Positions 1 to 21,118 of a stretch of 64,000 bases of DNA are shown piece by piece (position 1 is the stretch's first letter; each line of letters begins with the position of its first letter). Below the pieces are notes generated by a model. It saw only the letters and a program-made list of their open reading frames with translations. It was not told the DNA's origin and ran no database searches. The position numbers and the translations under genes are program-made. The DNA comes from Okapia johnstoni (taxonomy: Eukaryota > Chordata > Mammalia > Artiodactyla > Giraffidae), in contig CM044315.1 in NCBI GenBank assembly GCA_024291935.2, positions 79,962,385-80,026,384 of the forward strand, read 5' to 3'.

Positions 1-1101
1 AAGACAGATGAGTCATGGTGGAGAGTTCTGACAAAACGTGGTCCACTTGAGAAGGGAATGGCAAACCACTTCAGCATTCTTGCCTTGAGAACCCCATGAA
101 CAGTATGAAAAGCCAAAAAGATATAACACTGAAAGATAAACTCCCCAGGTCAGTAGGTGTCCAATATGCTACTGGAGAAGAGCAGAGAAATAGCTCCAGA
201 AGGAATGAAGAGGCTGAACCAAAGCGGAAACAACGCCCAGTTGTGGATGTGTCTGGTGATGAAAGCAAAGTACGATGCTGTAAAGAACAATATTGCATAG
301 GAACCTGGAATGTTAGGTCCATGAATCAAGGTAAATTGGAAGTGGTCAAACAGGAGACAGCAAGAGTGAACATCGACATTTTAGGAATCAGTGAACTAAA
401 ATGGACTGGAATGGGTGAATTTAATTCAGATGACCATTATATCTACTGCTGTGGGCAGGAATCCCTTAGAAGAAATGGAGTAGCCATCATAGTAAACAAA
501 AGAGTCTGAAATACAGTACTTGGATGCAATCTCAAAAACGACAGAATGAACTCTGTTTCCAAGGCAAACCATTCAATATCACAGTAATCCAAGTCTATGC
601 CCCAATCACTAATGCCGAAGAAGCTAAAGTTGAACAGTTCTGTGAAGACCTACACGATCTTCTAGAACTAACACCAAAAAAAAAGATGTCCTTTTCATCA
701 TAGGGGACCAGAATATAAAAGTAGGAAGTCAAGAGATAATTGGAGTAACAGACAAGTTTGGCCTTGGAGTACAAAATAAAGTGGGGCAAAGGCTAACAAG
801 AGAATGCATTCTGCCAAGAGAATGCATTGGTCATAGAAAACACCCTCTTCCAACAACACATGAGACGACTCTACACATGGACATCACCAGATGGTTAATA
901 ATGAAATCAGATTGATTATATTTGCAGCTGACGATGAAGAAGCTCCATACAGTCAGCAAAAACACGCCAGAGCTGACTATGGTTCAGATTATCAGCTCCT
1001 TATTGCAAGATTCAGACTTAAATTGAAGAAAGTAGGGAAAACCACTAGGTCATTCAGGTATGACCTAAATCAAATCCCTGATGATTATACAGTGGTGATC
1101 C
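1..1101 (+). repeat. BovB LINE, 5' portion
   Basis: Typical BovB text (GGAGAGTTCTGACAAAA near the start; the conserved IGTWNVRSMNQGKLEVVKQE and ISELKWTGMGEFNSDDHYIY endonuclease-domain peptides around 295-440). Frames are broken by stops and shifts, and the 3' half is missing. It continues off the left edge. Confidence 0.9.
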
Positions 1102-1678
1102 TGGGAGAGCTGTAGCCTCTGAGTGAGCGGAGGGTAAGAGGACTGGAGATGCCCACAAGGACAGGTTTTCCAGCAGCCTGAGCAGAAGCCAGGATCTAGA
1201 TGTCAGCCCAAGAACCCAGAAAGGCTCCTTCTGCTTCTCTAGCCTCACCTCTCAACCCACATCGGGGCACAGGTGAAGGGATGTGTGCTGCTTGCTTCAA
1301 AGATTTTAGAGACCCGAGGCTAGTGGGGTGCCCCTTAGACAGTTCTATGAATGGTTAAAGCCTGGGTGCTTGTTATAGGCGGTGGGGACCAGACGTGGAC
1401 CTGGAGCGGAGTTGCAAGAGGGTCGGAAGTCACTCTTGTGACCCCAGACGGGGATCTCTCCACCAGGATGAAACAAGTTACAGTGATACTTGGGGATGGC
1501 GGAGAGGAGATGGAAATGATTTCTAGGTGATCTCATCAAATCCAGAATTTCACCCTGGAGGTACTTCTGATCTGTTTATAGCCAAAAGATGAAATATACA
1601 GAACTCAGTGGCTGATTGGATCCTGGGTTGATACCTCTGATGTGTTTAAAGACCTGAATTACAAACGCTAAACCTTTT
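1102..1678. other. Unassigned single-copy-looking DNA upstream of KLF18
   Basis: Moderately GC-rich, with no coding frame of note and no repeat I recognise. May hold distal KLF18 regulatory DNA. Confidence 0.4.
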
Positions 1679-1862
1679 GAGTTCAAATCTAGAACACGTG
1701 ACTGACTCTCGGCGTGACCTCGGGCAACCTGTTTAACCTCTCTGAGCCTCACTTTCTGCATCGTATGCTGACAGTTATAAATTCCACCTCATAGGACTGT
1801 GGTAAGGATTAAATAGGCGAATTGTGTAACTCATTTACCCCACACTGTTTGAATACCTGGCA
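1679..1862 (+). repeat. MIR SINE
   Basis: Matches the MIR core: GTGACCTCGGGCAACCTGTTTAACCTCTCTGAGCCTCA in outline, then the CTCATAGGACTGTGGTAAGGATTAAAT segment. Confidence 0.75.
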
Positions 1863-1930
1863 AAAGACTAAAAATGTCCTGAAGTGCCTTGTGGGTAACC
1901 TAATCAGGTAGGTACCTCAGGGGTCGCAAA

Positions 1931-2060
1931 TTCCCAGGTGATTGGTTTCTAAGGGATGGGATCCGCCCAGCAGGGCGTGGCCAGCCAAAGAGTGCTGGTC
2001 TGGGACCCCAGTACATCTCTCCCAGGCTCTATAAAAGGCCAGGTGCTCCAGCCAGCAGCC
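1931..2060 (+). promoter_or_regulatory. KLF18 core promoter: inverted CCAAT, GC/CACCC box, TATA box
   Basis: ATTGG (inverted CCAAT) at 1941-1945, GGGCGTGG (an Sp/KLF-type site) at 1973-1980 and TATAAAA at 2030-2036. They are spaced as in a classical TATA promoter, with a start site expected near 2060 and the first ATG at 2106. The GGGCGTGG word suits binding by KLF proteins, so regulation by KLF17 or KLF18 itself is possible (inference). Confidence 0.6.
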
Positions 2061-2105
2061 CAATCCTGGCAGCTCTTGACCCGCCACACTGAGGTCCCTG
2101 AGCAC

Positions 2106-12651
<10,546 letters not shown>

Positions 12652-13284
12652 ATTTCTGCCATGATGACAAACCCAGCAGCCTTTGAGGAAATGACTTGAA
12701 CTGAAAGATTCTCCCTGCTAGGACTTTGCTTGGCAACTAGCACCATGCCAGCGTATAGTAGATGCTTAATATTAGTTGTAAATTTTTAAAGTTTTCATTT
12801 ATTTTTTTTCTGAAACATAAAGAATATGTGTATGCATTTCAGTAGAATCAGAAGCACTCTGCATTCAATTTCCTGTACATATCAAATATTTTCATCAGTG
12901 TGCTATGAATCCTTATAGATCACTATCTGTGTTTTTACTTCTATTTGTACATGTAAAAATGTTTATATGTAGAGAATTGTATTCATAGTTCAAATGTGTA
13001 AAGAATGTAGCATTTTATATCTGAGCTCATATTTTTTTGAAAGTCCATTTCTATGGAGTTAAGAGGAGGGGGACGCCTGGTCACTTCAGTGTCAAGTAGT
13101 CTCAGATTAAACGAAGCTCATTTGGATGAATTTAATCTATTAAAAAGTGGAACCTCCTGCCTCAACTGTTTTTCTCTTAGGCAAAGTGTTTTCTTTTTCC
13201 CCTCTGCCTTCTCCAAATGCTGTCAGGACCCAGGGGTGGTGGTGGTGGTGTCAAGTGCTGGCTGCCAGGGAAAGGATGTTTCCT
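12652..13284 (+). other. Likely KLF18 3' UTR and downstream DNA
   Basis: AT-rich. No canonical AATAAA; only CATAAA near 12819. A TG-rich microsatellite-like stretch lies near 13237. The transcript end is not determinable. Confidence 0.4.
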
Positions 13285-13506
13285 TTCGTAATGTGGTCCA
13301 GTGGTTAAGAATTCACCTTGCAGGGATGGGACACCAGTTCAATCCATGGTCTGGGAAGATCCCACCTTCCACGAAGCAACTAAGCTCATGTGCCACAACT
13401 AGAGAGTCTATACGAAGCAGCAAAAGAGCTCGCGTGATGAAATGAAGATTCCATGTGCTACTACTGAGATCCCGTGCAGCCAAAGAAATATTTAAAAAAA
13501 AAAAAG
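13285..13506 (+). repeat. CHR-type tRNA-derived SINE
   Basis: GTCCAGTGGTTAAGAATTCACC head, GGTCTGGGAAGATCCCACC, then the CACAACTAGAGAG section and an A-rich tail. Confidence 0.8.
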
Positions 13507-13692
13507 TAGGTAAACAGCAAGGACTTACTGTATAGCACAGGGAAGTATATTCAATACCTTGTAATAACCTACAATGGAAAATAATCTGAAAAGGAATACA
13601 TACAGATAGATATACATACAGATATCTAAATCATTTTGCTGTACACCAGAAATGAACACATTGTAAGTCAACTTCAATTTTTAAAAAAAGGT
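13507..13692 (+). repeat. L1 3' end fragment
   Basis: GGACTTACTGTATAGCACAGGG and TTTTGCTGTACACCAGAAAT are typical of ruminant L1 3' ends. Similar pieces occur at 34246 and 37700. Confidence 0.55.
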
Positions 13693-14481
13693 CAAGAAGT
13701 GAAATTCTCCCCCACATCCTTGTTGAACCTTGACCTTGGCCTAGGGCTTCCAATCCCTTGTGGCGACAGAGGGACCTTAGCATGGCCCATAATCTTGCTA
13801 ATTTTTTTTTTTGAATGTCAGGAGGTCCAGGTAAGATTGGCAGTACTCTTCATCTCCCGGCTCCACAAGAGCCCCCGCATCAGGTGACCCATGGGCAGCA
13901 CTTGGTCTGGGTTTCCTTGGCCTAGATCAGTCTCCTTGGAGACTGCCAGCCAAGAATCAAGTTCAGAGAACTTTCTGGGGAGGCCTTAGCCCAGGTTGCC
14001 CAGGAGAGGGCGCCAGGTCATTACTCTAACACCTGCTCTCCCCATCAATCTTCGTTATTTTGCCAGTGGCCGCTTTTTCCACATCTAGGAATCTGTCAGT
14101 TAAGACTTGAACTGTGTCTTGGACCAACTGCCCAGGGCCAACTCAAGCAGCATCTACAAACCTGGAAATCTGAATCTGGCGAAGTCTTACCACCTACTGT
14201 CCTCAATCCCTTATCGCTGGTTCCCTTAGGACCACAAGGATGGCGGCAGGGAGGCTCTAGCTTCTGCAAGGGTAGTTCAAAGCAGGAACTTGTCACACAC
14301 GGGTGGATCAAACCTGAGGGAGCCAAATAGCACGGAGTAGAAGAAGGAGGTCTCAGATGGTTGGGCCCTCTCCTCTTCATCTTTCTCATCCTTCTCAGTC
14401 CAAGTGGACACTGTCAGGGCACTTTGAAAGAGGGGTCTGTAGTAGTGCACCCCAAAACAGACTCTCACCCCAAAACAGGAG
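13693..14481. other. Unassigned intergenic DNA
   Basis: Moderate GC content, no recognised repeat or gene; short spurious open frames on both strands. Confidence 0.4.
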
Positions 14482-14607
14482 AGAGTTTGTTTATTTGTTT
14501 TGGCTGCAAGGCATGACGAATCTTAATTCCTCCACCAAGAGTCAAACCCACGCCCTCTTTGGTGGAAGTGAGGAACCCTAACCCCTGGACAGCCAGGGAA
14601 ATCCCTC
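14482..14607 (-). repeat. CHR-type SINE, antisense
   Basis: Antisense of the SINE head: GGCTGCAAGGCATGACGAAT through CTGGACAGCCAGGGAAATCC. Confidence 0.75.
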
Positions 14608-14747
14608 CAGCACAAAGTTTAACAAGGTGATATTTGCCAGGTGATAACAGACTAACCAAGTCTCTAGGTCTCTTTGAGCTACTGAAGAAAGTGACCCTGG
14701 AGGAGTCTATACTCTTTGACAGAAAGCATGAATCTCAATTTTTGTTT

Positions 14748-14846
14748 TTGGCAATCCACTCCAGTATTCTTGGCTGGAAAATTCCGTGGACAGAGGAGCC
14801 TTGTGGTCCATGCGGTGGCAAAAGAGTCAGACATGACTGAGCACCC
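14748..14846 (+). repeat. Bov-tA SINE, tail half only
   Basis: CAATCCACTCCAGTATTCTTGG to AGAGTCAGACATGACTGAGCA; the tRNA-like head is missing. Confidence 0.82.
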
Positions 14847-15420
14847 TCCTGCACATACTGCTGTATGAGAATCAATAACACCCTGGGTTGCAAGGCTTAT
14901 CTTGGCACCAGGGACCTGCTCGGATTCAACAACAGTTACTGCACAGTGGGAGGTGTCTCTGACAGTTGCTGATCCTGCTGCCTCAGAACCACGAGCAGTG
15001 GCCAGGGAGCTGCTTCCCTAGCTTTCCCAGAGCCCCTCTGTCGGATTGCTAATTTGACCCACAGGGAAATTCAGCCAGGGAGTTCAAGACCAACAGTTCC
15101 TCTCAGAACTAAAAGTTGCAGCACCTCATTTACTAGTGCTCCCAAGGCCCATTTGCAGAGCTGTGGAAATGCCCATGGAACCCTCAGCTTTTTATTCTTC
15201 CAGAATGGCTTAGGGCTCAATGGAGCACCCTGCCGGCTGCATCAATCTGTTGAGTTGCCAGGTGCCAAGATGGTTAATTAAGACAACAAGCCAAACAGCA
15301 GGGGAAAGTCAAATATCTACTCACTTAAGGTGACACTGCAAGAAAGAGGTGAAACAAAGAAGTGCTGGCTTCCTGATGCTCCATTTTCCAAAATGGAAAC
15401 GGTTTTCACCCATTGGGGGT
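14847..15420. other. Unassigned intergenic DNA
   Basis: No recognised repeat or gene. Confidence 0.35.
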
Positions 15421-15828
15421 CAGTTCAGTTCAGTCACTCGGTCGTGTCCGACTCTTTGTGACCCCATGAACTGCAACATGCCAGGCCTCCCTGTCCATCA
15501 CAAACTCCCGGAGTCTACCCAAACCCATGTCCATTGAGTCGGTGATGCCATCCAACCATCTTATCCTCTGTCGTCCCCTTCTTCTCCTGCCCTCAATCCT
15601 TTCCAGCATCAGGGTCTTTTCCAATGAGTCAACTCTTCGCATGAGGTGGCCAAAGTATTGGAGTTTCAGTTTCAACATCAGTCCTTCCAATGAACGCCCA
15701 GGACTGATCTCCTTTAGGATGGACTGTTTGGATCTCCTTGCAGTCCAAGGGACTCTCAAGAGTCTTCTCCAACACCACAGCTCAAAAGCATCAATTCTTC
15801 CGCATTCAGCTTTCTTTATAGTCAGCCC
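15421..15828 (-). repeat. BovB 3' end, antisense
   Basis: Antisense BovB beginning with CAGTTCAGTTCAGTCACTCGG. The minus-strand frame retains [13 protein letters not shown] and [13 protein letters not shown] peptides typical of BovB ORF2 C-termini. Confidence 0.92.
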
Positions 15829-16049
15829 TGAAAAAAAAATCACACATAAGGTTTGGACTGGAGTTAGAATCTTCACCCAGTTTAAGAACTGGGATATTAT
15901 TGACACTTTTGTGTCTACTCATGTGCTTCTCCCATCCGACTCTCATCTAGGATTAACTACTACTCTGAATTTTGTACATATAAATTCCCTTGATTTTCCT
16001 TATATTGGTTTATTACAAATGTATGTATTAAAAAAATGTATAGCTTTTT

Positions 16050-16150
16050 GGGGCGTTTCCCTGGCTGTCCAGTGGTTAAGACTCTGTGCCTCCACTGCAG
16101 GGGCCATGAACTCGATCCCTGATTAGGGAACTAAGATTCTGAATGTCAAG
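16050..16150 (+). repeat. CHR-type SINE, partial
   Basis: TTTCCCTGGCTGTCCAGTGG to GGAACTAAGATTCTG. Truncated. Confidence 0.75.
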
Positions 16151-16172
16151 AGGAAAGGCTCCTCCCGCCTAA

Positions 16173-16778
16173 AAAGTCTTCAATAACAACTGCCAAGGAA
16201 AATTATCAACTCACTGGGGTGGGAAGGAGACCAAAGAGATATGAGAGTGCATTTGGATCTTATGTCAATTGCAACCATCGCAAAGAGAAAAGATAATACA
16301 GATATCCCTAATTATCCAAATTTAACCTGCTGGACAATGAATTCTAGACATTAACCTAAATATGAAAAATAGTAACACACTCCCACCCCATTAAAAATCT
16401 CAGCTATGTTCCTCATATTTCACTAAAACACTCATATAATAACCCACTAAGAATTTCACATTATATGAAGCATTAAAACCATCAATTCCATATTTATTTC
16501 TAATGTAATAAAGTCATTATTGGTATGCAGTAGGCAATGATACTTTACAGTATAGGATACTAACTGCATTTTCCTTTTACACCACAAAAAACATGCTCTG
16601 TGACTGCACCATTCTGAGTCCAATCAAGAGACAGTAAACACAGTAATTTACACAGTAAACACAGTGATTTACACAAGAGAAGTTTGATATACAGAATGAA
16701 TAAACTGTAATAAAAGAGAAACTCTAAGATATAAGGGAACACTATATGGGACTCTGAGACTGAAAGAGGACAAGCTTT
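16173..16778. other. AT-rich unassigned DNA with a 21-bp tandem pair
   Basis: Holds two near-identical 21-bp units (ACAGTAAACACAGTAATTTAC type) at 16631-16672. No gene or named repeat. Confidence 0.45.
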
Positions 16779-17745
16779 CAGTTCAGTCGCTCAGTCATGT
16801 CTGACTCTTTGTGACTCCACGGACTGCAGCACACCAGGCCTCTCTGTCCATCACCAACTCCCGGAGTTTACTCAAACTCATGTCCATTGAGTCGGTGATG
16901 CCATCCAACCATCTCATCCTCTGTCGTTCCCTTCTCCTTCCACTTTCAATCTTTCCCAGCATCAGAGTCTTTTCAAATGAGTCAATTCTTTGCATCAGGT
17001 GGCCAAAGTATTGGAGTTTCAGCTTCAGCATCAGTCCTTCCAATGAATATTAAGGACTGATCTCCTTTAGGATGGACTGGTTGGATTTCCTTGCAGTCCA
17101 AGGGACTCTCAAGCGTCTTCTCCAACACAACAGTTCACAAGTATCAATTTTTCGGCACTCAGCTTTCTTTATAGTCCAACTCTCACATCCATACATGACT
17201 ACTGGAAAAACCATAGCCTCGACTAAATGGACTTTTGTTGGCAAAGTAATGTTTCTGCTTTTTAATATGCTATCTAGGTTGGTCATAACTTTTCTTCCAA
17301 GGAGCAAGCAAGCATCTTTTAATTTCATGGCTGCAGTCACTATCTGCAGTGATTTTGGAGCCCCCCAAAATAAAGTCTGTCACTGTTTCCATTGTTTTCC
17401 CATCTATTTGCCACGAAGTGATGGGACCGATGCCATGATCTTCATTTTCTGAATGTTGAGCTTTAAGCCAACTTTTCCACTCTCTTCTTTGACTTTCATC
17501 AAGAGGCTCTTTAGCTCTTCTTCACTTTCTGGCATAAGGGTGATGTCATCTGCATATCTGAAGTTAGTGATATTTCTCCCAGCAATCTTGATTCCAGCTT
17601 GTGCTTCATCCAGCCCAGCGTTTCTCATGATGTACTCTGGATATAAGTTAAATTAGCAGGGTGACAATATACAGCCTTGACGTACTTCTTTTTCTGTTTG
17701 GAACCAGTCTGTTGTTTCATGTCCAGTTCTAACTGTTGCTTAAGA
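16779..17745 (-). repeat. BovB LINE, 3' third, antisense
   Basis: Extends from the terminal repeat back to the reverse-transcriptase core. The minus strand still reads NFRYADDITLMPESEEELKSL, i.e. an intact YADD active-site motif, but the frame is broken elsewhere. Confidence 0.93.
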
Positions 17746-17960
17746 CAAGCTTAGGAGTAAGGATAAGCTTGGAAGATGAGCTCTCTGAGATTGGGATTCA
17801 GATCTCACTGAAGAAGGTATAGTTGCAAAAGGAGGATGGCAGACAAGTTTGCAGGTTTGTAGTCATTGCAGAAGCAGAGCTGGTCCACAGTCACTGATCA
17901 AGCAGGAAGGAACACTCCAGGATGCAGGTGAGCTGTGGACAGGGGCTGGGTGCCTGAGAG

Positions 17961-18440
17961 GGAATGGAGGTGCTAGTGTGGGCTGAGGCACAGAATACAG
18001 TGTCCATGATGGGAGGGCTGTGATGTTGGGGGAGTCAGAGGAGACAACCTTGGGAGTTAGCAGAGCGACTGAGGGTGGTGGTGTGGGTGGGAGGCCTGCA
18101 GTGTGCAGGTCTGCATTGACAGGGCTGTGGGAGGGTGATAACCAGGCTCTGTTCTGGCTGCAAGGTCAACAAATAGCAGTGTGGAGCCAGTGGATGAGGA
18201 GACAGATCAATGGGATAAAATAGAAAGCCTATAAATAGACACAAGGATATTGGGGAAATAGGTATGAAAGTAACAAATCACTGAAAGAAAAATGAAATTT
18301 AAGAAGTTCTGGGAATGGAGGGAAGGGAGGTGCTAGTGTAAGCCTGAGTCACAGAATACACAGTGTCCAAGGTGGGAGGGCTGTAGTGTTGGGGGAATCA
18401 GAAGAGACAACCCTGGGAGTTAGCAGAGGGACTGAGGGTG
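17961..18440. repeat. Local direct duplication of about 120 bp
   Basis: 17961-18076 and 18312-18440 are near copies (GGAGGTGCTAGTGT, CAGAATACA, GTGTTGGGGGA, GAGTTAGCAGAG in the same order), about 350 bp apart. Not part of any repeat I recognise. Confidence 0.75.
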
Positions 18441-18707
18441 CTCTGGTGACCCAGTGGTTAAGAATCTGCCTGCCAGTGCCAGGGAACACACGTGCGATCC
18501 TGGGCCTGGGAAGATTCCACATGCTGTAGGGTAACTAAGCTTGTGTGCCACAAGTTCTGAGCCTGTGCTCTGCAACAAGAGAAGTCACTGCAGTGAGAAA
18601 CCCACGCTGCAACTAGCAGGTAGCCCCTGCTCAATGGAACCAGAGAAAGCCTGTGAATCAACAAAGACCCAGAGCAGCCAAAAACCAATCAATCAGATTT
18701 TTTTTTA
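18434..18707 (+). repeat. CHR-type SINE
   Basis: From CCAGTGGTTAAGAATCTGCC through CACTGCAGTGAGAAACCCACG to an A/T-rich tail. Confidence 0.85.
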
Positions 18708-18713
18708 AAGAGG

Positions 18714-18838
18714 GACTTCCCTAGCAGTCCAGTGGTTAAGACTCTGGACTTCCAATGCAGGGGGCACGGGTTCAATTCCTGGTCGGGGAACTAAGATTCC
18801 ACATGCTGTGCAGTATGGCCAAAGTAAATAAGAAAGAA
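18714..18838 (+). repeat. CHR-type SINE, partial
   Basis: GGACTTCCCTAGCAGTCCAGTGG to GCTGTGCAGTATGGCCAAAG and a simple GAAA tail; directly follows another copy. Confidence 0.85.
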
Positions 18839-19268
18839 AGAAAAGAAATTGTTCTGGGAAAGTTGATATTAGATCTATAGCTGATTCCACAAGTAAAAGT
18901 AATCTCAAATGGATCAAGAATCTAAAAGTAAAATATTCAAGATGCAATTACTAGGGAAAAAACAGGTGAATTCTTCTATAGCCAGAATCTAGACAAAGGG
19001 TTCTAATTATGAACCAAATCCAGATGAGATAAAAGTAGGTGAGGAAAACTGATTGCATGAAAATAAAAACCTTATACATGGCCATTACACGGCCATAAGT
19101 ATACAGATGGTAGATAAAATCAAAAGACAACTCAAACTCTAAAAATGAGGGGGAAATACACCCAAACTGAGAGGAAAAAATGGACAAAATCATGAACAGA
19201 TAATTCACATCAAAGAATAGTAGCCCATAAATATATGAAAAGAAATCTAGTTGTCATTTATTATTTGA
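18839..19268 (+). repeat. Probable decayed L1 ORF2 fragment
   Basis: Text such as CTCAAATGGATCAAGAATCTAAAAGT resembles the L1 ORF2 end. Weak match. Confidence 0.4.
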
Positions 19269-19772
19269 AAGTTAGAGTGGCAGATTTTATTTTCTTGGGC
19301 TCCAAAAATCACTGCAGATGGTGACTGCAGCCACAAAAGTGAAAAATGCTTGCTCCTTGGAAGAAAAGTTACGACAAACAAAGATGGCTGCGTTACAAAG
19401 AATTTATGCTTTCGAACTGTTGTGCTGGAGACATACTCTTGAGAGTCCCTTGGACTGCAAGGAGATCAAACCAGTTAGTCCTAAAGGAAATCAACCCTGA
19501 ATATTCGTTGGAAGAACTGATGCTGAACCTGAAGCTCCAATAATTTGGCCACCTGATGCGAAGAACTGACTCACTGGAAAAGACTGTGAAGCTGGGAAAG
19601 ATTGACAGCAGGAGAAGAGGGTGACGGAAGATGAGATGGTTGGATGGCATCACCAGCCATCATGAGTTTGAGTCAACTCCAGGAGATAGTGAAGGGCAGG
19701 GAAGCCTGGTGTGCTGCAGTCCATAGGGTCATCAAGAGTCAGACACAACTGAGCGACTGAACAACAACAAAG
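19269..19772 (+). repeat. BovB 3' fragment
   Basis: GCAGATTTTATTTTCTTGGGC to ACTGAGCGACTGAACAACAAC, with an internal deletion near 19375. Confidence 0.9.
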
Positions 19773-19978
19773 GGAGAAAAATAGTAAGCCTCAAAGAGAT
19801 CCAACTAATTCCAAGTAAAATTCATGCCAGAAATAAAAGCTAACACCACACTTAAAGGAATAAAACAGTCCAACAATCAACGGTGTAAATTCACAATTTT
19901 CTGACATCCAGAAAAAAAACTGTCAGCCATTCAAAGACTGAAAAAAATTTGAATATTACTGATCTTTGGGGCAATGCT
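19773..19978. other. Unassigned A-rich segment
   Basis: Short stretch between BovB and Bov-tA; no assignment. Confidence 0.3.
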
Positions 19979-20180
19979 TCCCAGGTGGCACTAGTGATAA
20001 AGAACCCGCTTGTCAATACAGGAGACACTAGAGACCTTGGTTCGATCCTTGGGTTGGGAAGATTCCCTGAAGAAGGGCAAGGCAACCCACTCCGGTATTC
20101 TTGCCTGGAGAATCCTATGGACAGAGGAGCCTGGTGGGCTACAGTCCAGAGGGTCGCAAAGAGTAGGACATGACTAAAAT
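19979..20180 (+). repeat. Bov-tA SINE
   Basis: Complete-looking: tRNA-like head (GCACTAGTGATAAAGAACCC) and BovB-type tail (GGACATGACTAAAAT). Confidence 0.9.
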
Positions 20181-20918
20181 TCTGCCTTTGTCAGACTATG
20201 TGTCAGACTGTGTGTCTGTGTGTCAGGACAGGAGGGGCGACAAAAAATTGTAAAAACGATCGCTAAATTTTTTCCAAATTTTATTAAGACAATAAAACTT
20301 TAAAGAAGCTTAATGAACCCCATACAGAATAAACACAAAATTCAAAACTACATAAAACCAATCATTATATTGTTTAATAATACATGTATAGTAAGAACAA
20401 CAAAGCAAAGCAAAGACAAGATCAACCAAAATTCAGGATAGGATGAGAAATGTAACCAGAGAGGGGAACTCAAAAGTCTTCAAATGTATTAGTATGTTCT
20501 TTTTCTCAAGTGTCATAAAAGCAAATAAGTGTTTTTTAAACTATTCTTTAAATTGTATATATATATATATTGCACATATTAAATATCACAATAAAAATAA
20601 ATGATTGTCATTCAGTTCTCTTTCTGTGTTACTTACAACGCAAGCCAGAAACCTGGGTGTCATCTTTGACCACTCCCTTACCAACCAAATTCAATTAATT
20701 TTACCAGGGTTAATTTTCTCTCCTAAATCTACTACCCTCTACCTCTATTTCCATAACCTGGTCCAATCCACCTTCCACTCTCACCTGGAGTACAAAAATC
20801 CCTCCCTCTTTTTTAAATCAAACCATTTTTGAATGTGATTAACTCTGTCTCTCTTGAGCTTGAATCTATTAATCTGGCCTCACTGCTATTTGAAGCAGAG
20901 ATAACAAATTTTCCCAAG
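20181..20918. other. AT-rich DNA, probable ancient repeat
   Basis: Contains (AT)n near 20558-20571. At 20605-20805, a C-rich stretch (GAAACCTGGGTGTCATCTTTGACC) resembles a mammal-wide ancient repeat that I cannot name. Confidence 0.4.
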
Positions 20919-21118
20919 GGCTTCCCTGGTGGCTCATATGGTGAAGAATCTGCCTGCAATGCAGGAGACCTGTGTTTGATCCCTGGTTTGGGAAGATCCC
21001 CTAGAGAAGGGATCTGCAACACACTCCAGTATTCTTGCCTGCAGAATTCCATGGACAGAGGAGCCTAGCAGGCTAGTCTATGGGGTTGCAAAGAGATGGG
21101 CATGACTGAGTCACACAC
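20919..21118 (+). repeat. Bov-tA SINE
   Basis: GGCTTCCCTGGTGGCTCATATGG to GGGCATGACTGAGTCACACAC. Confidence 0.92.
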
